Shown one piece after another: positions 22,686 to 34,400 of a DNA stretch of 64,000 bases (its first letter is position 1; every line of letters starts with the position of its first letter). Under the pieces are notes generated by a model, which saw only the letters and a list, made by a program, of their open reading frames with translations, had not been told where the DNA came from and searched no databases. This DNA comes from Branchiostoma floridae (taxonomy: Eukaryota > Chordata > Leptocardii > Amphioxiformes > Branchiostomatidae). The stretch is from positions 11,815,376 to 11,879,375 of the forward strand of contig NC_049994.1 of the NCBI RefSeq assembly GCF_000003815.2. Reading direction: 5' to 3'. The position numbers were made by a program, and so were the translations under genes.

Positions 22686-23292
22686 CATATGAACATAGAT
22701 GGATAGAAAAAAATCATACAGTACAAATGAATTTTCACTGGCGTTCACCGAATCGAGAGTACTTGTTCCACTTTCCTTTCATTCCGCTAGGTGATGTTTA
22801 TGCTATGTGTGCGGCAAGAGGGTCACTCTCACGCTCACTGCTGCTCATCGCCTTTATCTTGCTTAAATCTAAATTTCTTTCTTGAGTTGATATTCTTCAT
22901 CATCCTAAGTTAGCATCTTGCCGAATAAATGTCATTGCACTCGCGTGGCACGCTTTATATCATGCATATTATCATTACGCAAGCTTAATCATCTGCAACC
23001 AACTTTGTTGTATAAAATTATTCAAGAAGTAAGATGTACAAAAGAATTAAATTTCCCATATCATAACATCTGAAATGATGACAAATGAGAATAAAGCCTA
23101 ATAAATTTTTTTATAGCTTAGCATGGTGAATGACATTATTTCAAATAAGTGGATGCTGATGCATTCCCCTGAAGAAAGCATAAAATATATAAATTTCAGT
23201 TCTCTTCACGGTTTTTGAATAAAACCTTGTAGTATTCAAATACAAAGCACCAATAATCACAGGAATGGTACGTGATACAGCAATCACAAACC

Positions 23293-23628
23293 CTATATTG
23301 GTATGTTAACAAACCGTCCCCATTTCGTGCCGACATTTCCGTTCACAAAGTAAATCCATAGCAATGACAGGAAGCCTACGAGTGTTGATAGATAGAAGCC
23401 AGGAGTAATTGTCTCTCTATCGCACTTGTCTAGTACTGCCAGATAGAAATCCACTCCTAGGAAATCCGACAGAGAATAATGTGATGGACACGCAGCTATC
23501 TCCGGTAAAGGAATCTTCCCACAGCTACACGTACTAGCGTGTCTGATGCTATCTATAATTGGATCTACTAGACAGTGGGAGTTCATTAACGGACAGATGG
23601 TACGGGTGTGCAGTAGGGTCTGTGTCAA
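23293..23628 (-). other. Unrecognised 111-codon ORF
   Basis: The ORF is open on the minus strand, cysteine-rich in its first half, with a hydrophobic stretch (FYLSTLVGFLSLLWIYFV) near residues 82-99 that could span a membrane. No splice-site context, start context or family match was convincing. It may be a degraded exon of a membrane protein or a chance ORF. Confidence 0.2.
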
Positions 23629-23880
23629 CCGTGGAGTATATGAACAACCTCGGCGGTTATGTCATCACCTACAAATACCCAAATTTAAAAGTTTTAGTGA
23701 GGATTAGTCTTCAAGCAAACGTGTCAGCTAGATGACAAAAGAATTTGGCCAAATAGGGACAAATAATTCTAGCAGCATCTGCGTCAGCCGTGGAGCTCCG
23801 GAGTATATGAACAACTACGGCGGTTTTTTCATCACCTACAAATACCCACAATTTAAAAGTTCCTAACTCGGCCAAAGTCT
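23615..23880 (+). repeat. Diverged direct repeat pair
   Basis: The text GTCA.CCGTGGAG followed by GTATATGAACAAC, CGGCGGTT, TCATCACCTACAAATACCC and AATTTAAAAGTT occurs near 23622-23692 and again near 23783-23860. The second copy has a 7-bp insertion. This is a local duplication of about 75 bp with no assigned function. Confidence 0.7.
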
Positions 23881-23884
23881 CCTC

Positions 23885-25910
23885 CTATCATTATTCGGCC
23901 AGGAGGGAGCCTGGTAGAGACTAAGAAAGGACAGTTATTCATCAAATTTTCAAATTTATATGTCAAAAAGTCCAAGTGGCAATTATAAGAAAAGTAGTCA
24001 ACGAGTAAAATGCCATTGATATACTATATTCATCAAATATCAATAGTAGCCGTGGTATTTTCACTGAGTACAAAGTGTGGTGTCCAAAATGTTCATCCAG
24101 GTGCGTTGATGTACTCTTTAAACTTGCAGTCACTGTCTTATGTAGCACAAAAGTGCAAATGTGTGTAATCCAAAAAAAACTTTCAATGTGACTTTTTGCA
24201 ATCAAGAAAAACTTTATTTTCGGCTAGAAAAGAGAGAGGAAAAATTATAAGTCACACGTCTTAAAATATAACATGGGACTGCACTTATCTTTCTTTCGAT
24301 CGAAACTCCAGTCGGATAGAACAACTAAATAGGTCAGTTATTAATCATTTCAAACTAGCTGCAAATTTTCCTATTAATCTTCTTTTGACATATTATATAA
24401 GGACATATGAGAAAAAAGACGCAATGACAAATCAAATCGTGATCTCCTCGTACACAATAAAGTATTCCTGTGAGTGTATATATCATAAATGATGCTCAAA
24501 ACCAATCATATTAAGCTGGGATCTATCTGCTTCAGATCTGTATCTATCTGCGAGAAATGGAGATAATAAATGTTATCTAAGGCAAGGGCTGCTTGGATTG
24601 CTCACACAGGGCACATCTGCTGTAATAGCTTTTCATTCCATCTGCGACGAGCTGCCCCGCAAAGGCGACCCCTGGATAATGGGAACGTCAATGGAAACCA
24701 AAAAAGGACTGTCTAGTCCATATGGTATACCTTGGACCCATCGAGTTATGATGATGAAATGCTTATCAAGTGTTGTATATGATATGCCAAGAGGGAAGCG
24801 GGCAAAATGAAACATCAAGCCATGATACAATCACAACGTGAACACATGAATTTGTGCCACCCTATCCATTTCCTGTGAACAGTCCATTTTATTAATTTGA
24901 TTCCAAGGCAAATATTAACGTTTTCTATGGTACTACCATTTATCATTAAACATGAAAATGACACATATCAGTTATGAACTGATAACAAAACTGACAGTGC
25001 CTTAAAAGTAATTCCATGGTCACACTACCGCGTGTGATTTCCCTCGACAAAAGTTAGCAACACAAGAGATAGAATAGCATATCTCCACTGTTATAAACTA
25101 TTACTATGTTGTATCTACCGTAAAATAATGTGTTTGTATTAAACTTTATGGTTATACGTATATTATCCTTATATCACTTAGCAGCAACATTTGACAATCA
25201 TTATCATTTGCAAGTTCTTGCTACAGGGCAATATGCAATAAGCATCGCAACAGTATTAGAAAACGTATACAGGCAGTGCAAGATAGAAATGGTGACAGTT
25301 GTGACATGGGCTTTTCTAATTATATAAAAATTGCTGCGAAATGCAGCTTATGATTTTCGGGTTTGATGTTTTGGAAGCACATTTATTGATAATAAACAGA
25401 TATTTAGATAGTAAACAATTATAAATAGACATTCAAGGATTCGAGAAAGAAGTAATCTTTTCATGGCTTATTGCGTTTATCATACATTACTCAATGTTAT
25501 GTCACATGCAGTACACACTAGATCATTATGTGTTTATCTGTGTATGTTTCCCCACCTTTCACAGAGAATAAATGTTTCAGAGTTAAGCATTTTCACAGTC
25601 ATGCTTCTAGGTTCATTGACACCCTCTGCGTCCACCGGAGCCGGGTATAACCATATTTCAGTACAGCTTGTGTCGGGCTGGGTTGTTAAGCACCCATAGC
25701 GCGCAGTGGAAAGATTTAATTTACTGCCATTACAAACCTAGGAGGAAATTAACGGTGCGATTGCAGCGGATTCTCATCATATACGCGACGGGATTGGGAG
25801 GGACTGGAGCAAATTAACATTCAATGTTCGAACAAATGCAGACAACCATAGTCAGAGATATTATGGAAGCTCATCTGTGTTGGTAGTAATCAGGCTAAAG
25901 TTTCTTCCAA
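23885..25910. other. Intron of gene A, no recognised feature
   Basis: This is AT-rich intron between the signal exon and the V domain. ORFs of 60-80 codons have no motif. A small GC-richer patch at 25610-25800 is unexplained. Confidence 0.4.
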
Positions 25911-25919
25911 AGCAAAAGT

Positions 25920-26000
25920 ACACACGAATCAAATTTTCAACGACCACTGTCGCCTTCTTCAGGATCAATACTAATGACCAATCACTTCAGAGAGAGTAAG
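25920..26000 (-). repeat. Retroelement 3'-type motif
   Basis: On the minus strand the text reads ATCCTGAAGAAGGCGACAGT followed by GGTCGTTGAAAA. This is the 'CCTGAAGAAGG...GTCGAAA' phrase common at the 3' ends of Penelope-like and related elements. Only this short piece is recognisable. Confidence 0.35.
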
Positions 26001-26029
26001 GAACTCATTTCAAGTAGCCATCGGACAAA

Positions 26030-26600
26030 AGTGCTTTTTATCTAAAAATGAAGTCGTGATATTCAAGATATGTTTAAACAAAACAAATATTTTCAAAGCT
26101 AGCACATGATTTCGTACGTAAATAATTAATGCTAAATTTCTTTTGCAACAAACCTACTATTACTATCTTTACTGTTTGTAACATGTTCTTTCATTGATTG
26201 CTTCGCTAAGTTAATATATCATTTAATCAATTTGTGAGCTTTGAAGGTGAATTTGAAATGACAGTTTTATTAGACTTCCTGGTTATAAATTGCTCACTAA
26301 GGGTTTTTACACCAACCCTCTTCTAGTCATTAGAAATTACTTTTCTAACAACAATTCTTTGACCTCCTTTGACTTTCGGTGTCCCAAGCTACGGATTGAG
26401 CCAAAATGTTTACCCTGGCCGGACCCCGGGTTGGAAATGTGACCTAAGCCTAACTCGAGTCAAATGCCAAAAAAAAGTGCTTTAGATCTAATCAAAAATG
26501 AAGTAGTGATATTCAAGATATGTTTAAACAAAACATATATTTCTAAAGCTAGCACATGCTTTGGTACGTAAATATGCCAAATTTCTTTATCTATTTAGCG
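26030..26600 (+). repeat. Direct repeat pair of ~105 bp
   Basis: A block beginning AAAAATGAAGT.GTGATATTC, with GATATGTTTAAACAAAACA, AAAGCTAGCACATG.TTT and GTACGTAAATA, occurs at about 26042-26150 and 26492-26590. It flanks 340 bp that contain a small GC-richer insert. The pair could be the ends of an inserted element or a local duplication. Confidence 0.7.
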
Positions 26601-27065
26601 TTTCGCATTTAACATTCAGAAAACAAGTACTCTGCACTAAAACATTGCAATTGTTGCAAAAATGTCAAAAACAATTTGTCCACATTTACAACTGCAGAGA
26701 CCTGTAATTAAGAAACAATCTTCGATTGCCGTGATAAACGAAATCCCCTCATGTGTGATACACACATAAACCCACGCCATTCAAATACAATCTGATCTAT
26801 AGCTTTCCCTATCTCTCTCTCTTAAGCTTTGAACAAAAGCATACACAATGATACAATTCCACAGTTGATTTTTGATTCTCCAGAAATACGTGTATGTTTC
26901 TGAAGCCAATGAGACTGATAGTATTTTGACAAAGATCCCACTACAATACTTTCTGCAAAAGCTGGTAAATCCTCTACTCGGTAAGGGTGCCCCCTGAAGA
27001 CATCGATCGACTGCCGCTATCCGTTATACGATGTAGGTTGATAGGGCAGGGAGAGAGATGGGAGC

Positions 27066-27717
27066 ATAGACGTACAGAATAGGACCACGGGGATGGGTCC
27101 AGCAGACAGGCATTTAACTTTGCATTCTTATACAGAGCCACAAGGAGTGGCTGTAAATTTTACGAGGGTGCAGTATGTGTGGTATAGTCTTAAGCTAGAG
27201 ACGAAAATGAGAGGTTCTTTACAATTACATATGGTCATGTATAACATTACATAGATGTCCTTACCTGGCATATATAGACGTACAGAATAGGACCAAGGGG
27301 ATGGGTCCAGCAGACAGGCATTTAACTTGGCATTCTTATACAGAGCCACAAGGAGTGGCCGGCTGTAAATTTTACGAGGGTGCAGTATGTGTGGTATAAT
27401 CTTAAGATAGAGAAGAAAATGAGAGGTTCTTTACAATTACATATGGTCATGTATAACATTACATAAATGTCCTTACTTGGCATATATAGACGAACAGATT
27501 AGGACCAATGGGATTGTTCCGGCAGACAGGCATTTAACTTTGCATTCTTGTACAGAGCCACAAGGAGTGGCTGTAGATTTTACGAGGGTCTGTAAAAGGA
27601 CATAAACGCAATATGTGCAGTATTCCACAGTCTTAGTTATAAAGCTTGAGAAGAAAAAGAAAGGTTGTTTATAATTGCATTATGACGTATACCATTATAT
27701 AAATGTCCTTACTTGCC
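27066..27717. repeat. Three-unit tandem repeat (~210 bp) with an exon-like ORF
   Basis: Units start near 27066, 27274 and 27486. On the minus strand each contains AATTTACAG (AATCTACAG in unit 3), then an ORF reading PLLVALYKNAKLNACL and onward. In unit 2 this leads into ATGCCAG and GTAAGG, a strong donor. Unit 1 runs on open past the donor position. Unit 3 has an in-frame stop and a weakened donor. The array could be a duplicated exon or a repeat with accidental signals. No family match is recognised. Confidence 0.75.
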
Positions 27718-28339
27718 GTAATTCATAGTCATAGCATTCATTTATTTAATTCATTTTGTCAGTAGGTTTATAATATATTTTTTTTCAGCTGTCCCAGGTA
27801 CAGAAACGATACAGTACAGACTGAATCATAGGCCAAGTTTCATAACAGTACAACCGATTAAACAAGAAAGCCAGATGGATAACGTTAAACGCCAGTTCTA
27901 TATCCTAGTTAGTACAGTATATATCAAAAGCTTTTGTCCATATTTCGTAGAGAGTTAATTCCATAGTACGGGTCTCTGATACTGTACCCGAAAAGACATC
28001 ACGTATGCTTGCGGTATGAAAAACCTCATTAAGGAGTATTTCATTCTTATTTGTCCTTGGGACAGGATGGACGATAATAAGAAAACGTAATATGCTTATC
28101 CGTCAGACCAAATGTGAATGTCATCAGTGTAAAGGTGGGCGATCATGTATTCCGTCCTATAGATGCCAAATACATGCTGTAATGGTCATTGATTTAGGCC
28201 ATTATACGTCAGCACATGTCTGGATGAAAGGCAAAGGATGCATTTGCTCAGCAAAGACTAATGGCTTAATATAGGGGTATACCTATTTTATGTCCTTGTT
28301 CAAAAGAATCCCTCTCGAACAGAATCATGCTGCAGATTG

Positions 28340-28640
28340 TCTAACCTACTATATAGCTGTGAAACGTGGGGCCTGGAACAACTCCACATTAAGAAACTCC
28401 AAACTATCATTAACCAAGGGCAATGATAAATTCTTGCAATCTGGTGGCCTAGGGAGATTAGCAAACAAGACCTATGGAGTACACATGAAGAGGAAACCAT
28501 GCTTTGTGAAAGTCTCTTCCATTTCATCTAGGCTGGAACCCTCAAGGCAAAAGGAGGAGGTCATAACTCTCTCATAGGAGGGGCTAGGAGTGCCAACAAA
28601 GATCTGACCAGTGCCAACATCTTATGGTTAGAGGTAAAGA
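28340..28640 (+). pseudogene. Degraded LINE reverse-transcriptase C-terminal remnant
   Basis: In one frame the sequence from 28347 reads LLYSCETWGLEQLHIKKLQT, then two stops, then ILAIWWPREISKQDLW. In the next frame it continues WNPQGKRRRS. These match, in order, the Y-G-C-E-T-W, I-x-W-P-D-x-I-S-N and W-x-P-x-G-x-R-R-R-G-R-P landmarks near the C-terminus of many LINE polyproteins. Multiple stops and frameshifts mark it as old and dead. Confidence 0.75.
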
Positions 28641-28649
28641 GAACCGCAG

Positions 28650-30310
28650 GTGAAAAAAATACGGTAAGGAGACTTTCTTGAGGCCCTTTGCTCCTGAAGG
28701 GCAAAAGGGATCTATGAAGACATGTTAGACATGCCTGAATGTCTGGTGGTATTAAGAACCATGGGCACGTAACTTTAAAACCCAGAAGGACACGGAGTTG
28801 AGTACCATGATATAATCGTTAGCACTCCATGCAAGCGAAATGAATTTATCAACATGGATTCATGCAACGTTGATTTCTTTCAATAGTAATAATAGCCAGG
28901 TGATATGCACTGCACTGCCTGAAATGCAGGGGCAAGAAGCTCATAAACGTTAAAATCCCATGTATAATGTAGGTCACTTGTCACGTGGTCCCCATGTCTA
29001 AGACAATGTTACTTTAAAAGTTGTCCTTTACCAAATACTGCGACTGATTTCGTAAAGGAAATTATTTATCTGTACATCTGTTTTCCATACATTTCGCTAT
29101 TGTTAACACGTCGAATTTTTCTGCAACCTGCAAAGCCACGCATGACTGCACCAAGAACATGCTGTTGTAGCACGCTTCCAGTAGGTAGAAGCAGCCGGAT
29201 ACATCGTATATTGCTTGATTGATGCACTTTATGCATTGAAATGACGCGAAACATTTAGACCTCTACTCATTACACTGGTTTGTGTGTAACTGTATACATA
29301 ATACATATGAATGGCAGAGTGCCCTGTGTATGAAATCAAATTATATCGATGCACATGTCGTATAGTAAACGGTGATAGCTACGAACAATCATTGAAATAG
29401 AAATAGCATTACATCCGTATTTAATGTCATGTGTAGAAATCTATCTGAATCTATCAAGAATTCGAGTTCAGATCCCGTCCTACGCATCGACGTAACGAAC
29501 TTCAACACACTTCTGATGTTATCTATGAGAAGCTATGATGCTGAAAAATGTCAGTCGCCTGATTTAGAACTACTAAGCTGCATGAAAGAACGTCTTGAAG
29601 CCGAGGAGATTATGGAAATAAATGTCTTATGCACTTCTGACTCCCCAAGGCGGTTTGAACTTACCACTCTAAATGCAGAATTTACTCGTGTTCTACGTGA
29701 TTGTTATGCCATGCAGATGTTCTGTCGAAAACGTAAATGTAAAGAATAAGGTGAAAGAATTGTGATTAAAAATTGTTAAATGTAATGCATCGATGTTCTG
29801 TAAAGTCCTTTTAATCCCTTATAAGTAAGGTTTTTAAAGTTCAAATACATGGATATTTCATTTATGTTGAGCATCAAATGCGACCTCTTCTGCTTATAAG
29901 GAACAATTTACATTTTATTTCTTGTTACGAAAAGTGCAACGTAACAGGACAAAGTTGTACTTTTTGTAACAAAAAATGTAAATGTAAATGAATAATTTTA
30001 GTACTAGGGCTAAGACTGACGTATCGAAATGTCACATGGTCCTAAGATGAACTGATTCACAATTCCTTTGGAAAAGATATTTTCCCACACTGACACGTTT
30101 GCTGAGGAGCTATGAAATCTCTACTATAGCAGATGCTATTTTCTTCCATCAAGTCGCTGGATAACTTTAAAGTTGTTTTAGGGATAATCCTACAAATCCT
30201 CTATATTCCATAATTGGATAATGGCTATCTATACCAATCATTATGGGACTCAACACATAGATGTTAAAAGAATCTAGTAACTTAAAGTCTAATATAAATG
30301 TTGATGTAGT
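28650..30310. other. Gene A intron, one unexplained ORF
   Basis: The only notable item is a 106-codon plus-strand ORF at 29429..29749 with Lys/Arg-rich ends and no recognised motif or splice context. Its composition (many charged residues, several Cys) is not obviously random, but I cannot support a gene. The rest is AT-rich. Confidence 0.3.
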
Positions 30311-30349
30311 GTATTGGGACATCAACAGGGATCAGAATCCATCCACTCC

Positions 30350-31440
30350 GACAGATGTACGTGGTCCAGCGAGGAACAAAGATGACCCGGGCCCCGCCCG
30401 AGAGAACTGCGTGCGGCGCTTCCCCAATAAGCCTCCGTGCCGTAAAGGCGTTCACCTACCTTCTTCAACATTGCGTCAAGAATTACGTCGCAACGTTGGC
30501 GGAAAAGGAGCAGCATTACGCACACGTACGCCACACACATGTATACACACGGCGTAATGACGTTGCCGTACTCACCTGGTGAGAGCAGGACGAGGATGAG
30601 TGTTGACGAAATCACGACTCGTGATGAGAGAAAGCACTCCATTGTTCTTTCGGCACCCGGAGTTGTCTCACAATGAAGGGTGGATGGGTGGGCCCCTCTC
30701 CCGCTGCCCACGGTCAGAACGAGGCTGAGGTTACGTGGTTACTCTCCATTACCAAGGGCGGTCGAACCCTGCCAACGATCACGTCCAATCATTCTATCGT
30801 ACGGCCTGATTTCCGAAGGAGTGCTTCCACTGCGAACTGTATTATCCTCTCGCTCGAGAATACGCCCAGTAAAGGTCCAAGAAATTGGGGCCCTTGATTA
30901 ATGCGCGCGGGTTAGATCGATCTGAGTTCGTCCGTGGCCTCTCCGTGCCCTGCCTTCAACGCGAAGATATTACTGAAGAAATACATTACCATCGCTGCCG
31001 CCAGTGCCTTCGCTTACTGAATATTCCTTATTTAGTTCGCCCTATAGCAGGGGTTGTCTCTGTAGCTTAGCTGAGATACATGCCCGATACTCTCAAAGAA
31101 TGAAAGCACAGCCCTTAACATCCAGTCACGTCATGGAATTCCCGCGGTTTTAGCGGCTGCCCTTTGGTGTGTAAAACCCGCGGCGGAGATCCGTGATGCA
31201 CGACCTGTGCACTCAGGAAGGGCAGACAACTTTGGCCATTAGCGCTGCTTCCCTGACGCAGGCTCCCATCCGGACGGAAACTGGGACGCACATTCTCCGT
31301 GGGGATTAGTGGGAGCGCTATCTCACACATCGATACACACGATACACATCTATATCGCGGCGGAAGTCGATCGGAAACCCCGCGGTGGCGAATGACCATC
31401 GGTTTAACGTCACATGCATCCTGACCAATGGCCACGCAAA
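30350..31440 (-). promoter_or_regulatory. CpG-containing GC-rich region at the 5' end of gene A
   Basis: The stretch is clearly GC-richer than its surroundings, with many CpG dinucleotides, and brackets the signal-peptide exon. The minus-strand frame upstream of the ATG stays open for 23 codons but has no conserved look, so it is read as 5' UTR. I infer that the promoter and 5' UTR of gene A lie here. The start site cannot be placed. Confidence 0.5.
30576..30642 (-). CDS. Gene A exon 1: signal peptide
   Basis: The ATG at 30642 opens MECFLSSRVVISSTLILVLL, then SP and a phase-1 donor (CACCAG then GTGAGT). The short polar N-terminus, hydrophobic core and C-terminal small residues fit a type I signal peptide. 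Phase 1 matches the V-like exon at 22241, where the joined codon gives Gly. I chose this ATG over the in-frame one 23 codons upstream because it places the hydrophobic core normally. Confidence 0.72.
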
Positions 31441-31444
31441 GGAA

Positions 31445-34400
31445 TTTTACAAAGGATTTTTAGCTCATGATTGCAAATGTCTATTACAAATCCCGCCGTA
31501 AATTTTGAGATGATACTATCAACACGTAATGTTTGCGATCACACAAAAATTGATAGTTGTGTATTAAGGGCGAAGACCTGCACGTGAAAGGCAGCATATG
31601 ACTTCACGTGATAAATGAGCATAATTAACGTTACACATCGCGCGGATTGAAGTCTTTCAACTTTTCAGGTCACTAAGACGATGGAGAATGAGGACGAAAT
31701 TTCGTATGGACACTAATTGATACCACGCCTTAAGTATGAAGGAATTTCAGTGTGAAAATGCATTGGTTGCTTGATAGCTGATGAATAAAAACACGAAATG
31801 TGAAACAACTTAGGAAGTAATGCCGTGCAGTGAACAACATTGCGATCAAAACACAATCAATTCTCTAAGATTCATTGTACGTAGTTAACGTGCATTAATT
31901 TAATTCGCAACTCCAAGTTGACGAACATTGTTTGATGATAGGCACACCTTTGATGATATCCCTTGTGTACACAAACGTCGCCCGACTCCATAACACAAGC
32001 GTCACAGTGCAGAATGAGATGAAAGGGTGTTGTTAACTCTTCACCCAAAATAATGACTGGTCGTCATTGGAATTACCTTCAGCAATCTACCATGTGAATG
32101 CACCGGAATACTTATTTATGAGAGATCCCCATATAAAGATTACGCAAAGTTGTAGTAGTACAACACACAGTACATTGCCCAAGAAAAGATTAGAAAGATG
32201 GATGCATGTTGCGTTCCGGTTCATTATCATATGATAAGATATGTTTGATAATGCGGCAATCTGCCTCTGGGTCTGACTCGATTATCAACCCAATTACAAC
32301 AGAAAATTACTAGTACTCCATAATATTTGGTGGTCTCAAAACAACAATATTTTTATGTACTCAGTATCATTAGTCCTGGTATTATATACATTGAGCTATG
32401 CAACAGTTTCCTGAGACTTAATCATGAACTGACAAGAACGATCCCGATGTTGTTGTATATTTTTAGTAAAATATATCCATTTCAATGTTTCATGGAAAGG
32501 GTAGCAGACGTCTTTAATTACGTCTCATACACAGTAAACTGGAATCAGGTTAATATGCCTAAAGCAAATAAGACAACATAGTCTGACATGTTTATGCTTG
32601 TATTGATCCTACCTCAGTTTATCTTTATCAGTCAGTCACTGGATAACTGGTCACTTGATATGAAAATATAGTCATTCTATCTGTAACTATTTTTAAGAAG
32701 CAATAAAAAATTTCAGACGCATCAACCCAAAGGTTCGTCAGTATACGTAACTATCATTCATTCATATCTGGGCCCATTCCTTGGGAAACATTCAAGCTAC
32801 CGTGAGAAAGTTCCATTTTTCGTATAATCGCTATCAATATCCACGACAAGCAGTTTATCATTTTTTAACAGAATGACAGAAGAATGAACGCATTGTATAT
32901 AATTATGGTACCGCAACATTGTCGCAACTCTTCTATAAAATTACCAGTTAAAATCTGTGAAATCTTTCAATATTTAAAAGAAATCTGCGATATGCTCTAT
33001 CAGGTATTTTGTCTCTGATGACATCCAATGAAATGCTTCAAAAAAGATTTTCAGAAGTAGTTTTATATCGATCGAACATATAATGCCCACTGTAAACGTC
33101 GCTTGCGGCAGTCTTATCTAATAGAAGCTATACATATTTCTACTTCCGTCTACAATTCCACCGGGGGGCATATTTCCCGAATTATCTTTATCTACATTTA
33201 GTATTTATCAGTCATTAGAGGGATAATCGAATGCATTAAGAGCGAATCGGTTTCTCCGATTAATCTTGGTCAGATTCGATTGCCTGGACGAAGCCCTGGC
33301 TTTGTTTCAATTGATTTGTTTCCGCTGGAAACGGTCGAAGCCGGCTCGGATTCCAAATCTATCATGTGCATAATAGAAATCAACAGGAAAGAAATTATAG
33401 GTCGACTGTTTTTTCTTCAGTACAGCGGCTACAAAAGGGGTTTGAAACAAGTCGATGATTTCAGCGGAACCACAAATAAAATGAGAAAACCACCAAGCTA
33501 GTCTCCTTTTTGTGTAATTGGATATTTACATTACACTCATGGGTATTTGTAGGAAGACGTTTTGCTATACCTGCAAATATTACATGTGTAAGTCCAGTAA
33601 GACACGATGCAGATGCCCATAACCATGTTTATATAGTCAGATGCTCATAACCAAATTTATAAGGTCCATGTAATTGAGCCCAATTTGAAACAGACGCAAT
33701 AATAACACTTGCGGTTTATGTCAGTGATGACAGATCAAATGGGAGAGACCTGCCCTATAACATCTGACTTTGATTAACGTCATGTATATAATGATGATCA
33801 CGATCGATCTCAACGGTAAAAGTGACCTCAGTAGCCAATGAGTTGTTCGTACGGAATTAAAGGCCTTGAAATCATGATCACCAAGGAGATGTCCATCTCT
33901 TTATACGAATACAACTAGAGTATATGGGTTTGTAGTAATCAGGTTTTCTCGTCTTGTCCTAAATGACCTTCAGAAAAATGACCGTCTATATGGTAGACCC
34001 GAATGTCCAAAGCCTGCTCTTGACAGTATGGGTCAGAGAGACTAACTTAATTATGAGTCAATCAAAAAGTAATGATTATGATAGTATGAGTGCTTTATGC
34101 GACTTGAAGGCAAACCACAAGATCAATGAAGCATTCGATTTTATTTCTATTTGATTTCGTCTCGATTGTAATAGTCAATTTGCAATACAAAATGCTGTTA
34201 CTGTTTATTATTCATAGTGAAGGCATACTAATACAAACAGGTATCTGGTGACATGACACCTGATAATAAAACACGGGTTCTGATTCCTTTGTAGTAATGC
34301 TTTTATGAAGATTTGCAAAGGACTGTACATTTAAATGCAAACTCAATTCAGGTTATTATTTTATTAATTTGTAATGTGGTAAAGTAAATAAGCTTCAAAG

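Larger units (their letters stand above)
501..30642 (-). other. Gene A: V-like/Ig/Ig receptor, partial gene span
   Basis: This is the span of a six-exon partial gene model read from 30642 down to 501 and continuing past the left edge. Exons are 30576..30642 (signal), 22117..22241 and 19115..19331 (V-like domain), 1912..2205 (Ig2), and 1338..1443 with 501..682 (Ig3). Every junction has GT-AG ends and matching phase (1, 0, 1, 1, 2, then out in phase 1), which gives 330 uninterrupted residues. The order signal, cysteine-less V, cysteine-containing Ig, Ig matches gene B at 40-52 kb, so the two are tandem paralogs. The ectodomain layout recalls CD2/SLAM and HEPACAM cell-surface proteins, which act in cell adhesion or immune signalling. 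That comparison is family knowledge, not proof of orthology. The membrane anchor and tail are outside the window, so it is unknown whether gene A also has an SH3 domain. A repeat-rich 17-kb intron separates V from Ig2. Confidence 0.75.

Noticed and set aside
23293-23628. Possible C-terminal exon of an SLC33A1-like membrane transporter
   Set aside because: Only a loose resemblance (LVDP, then Cys-rich, then a membrane helix). Not enough to name it.
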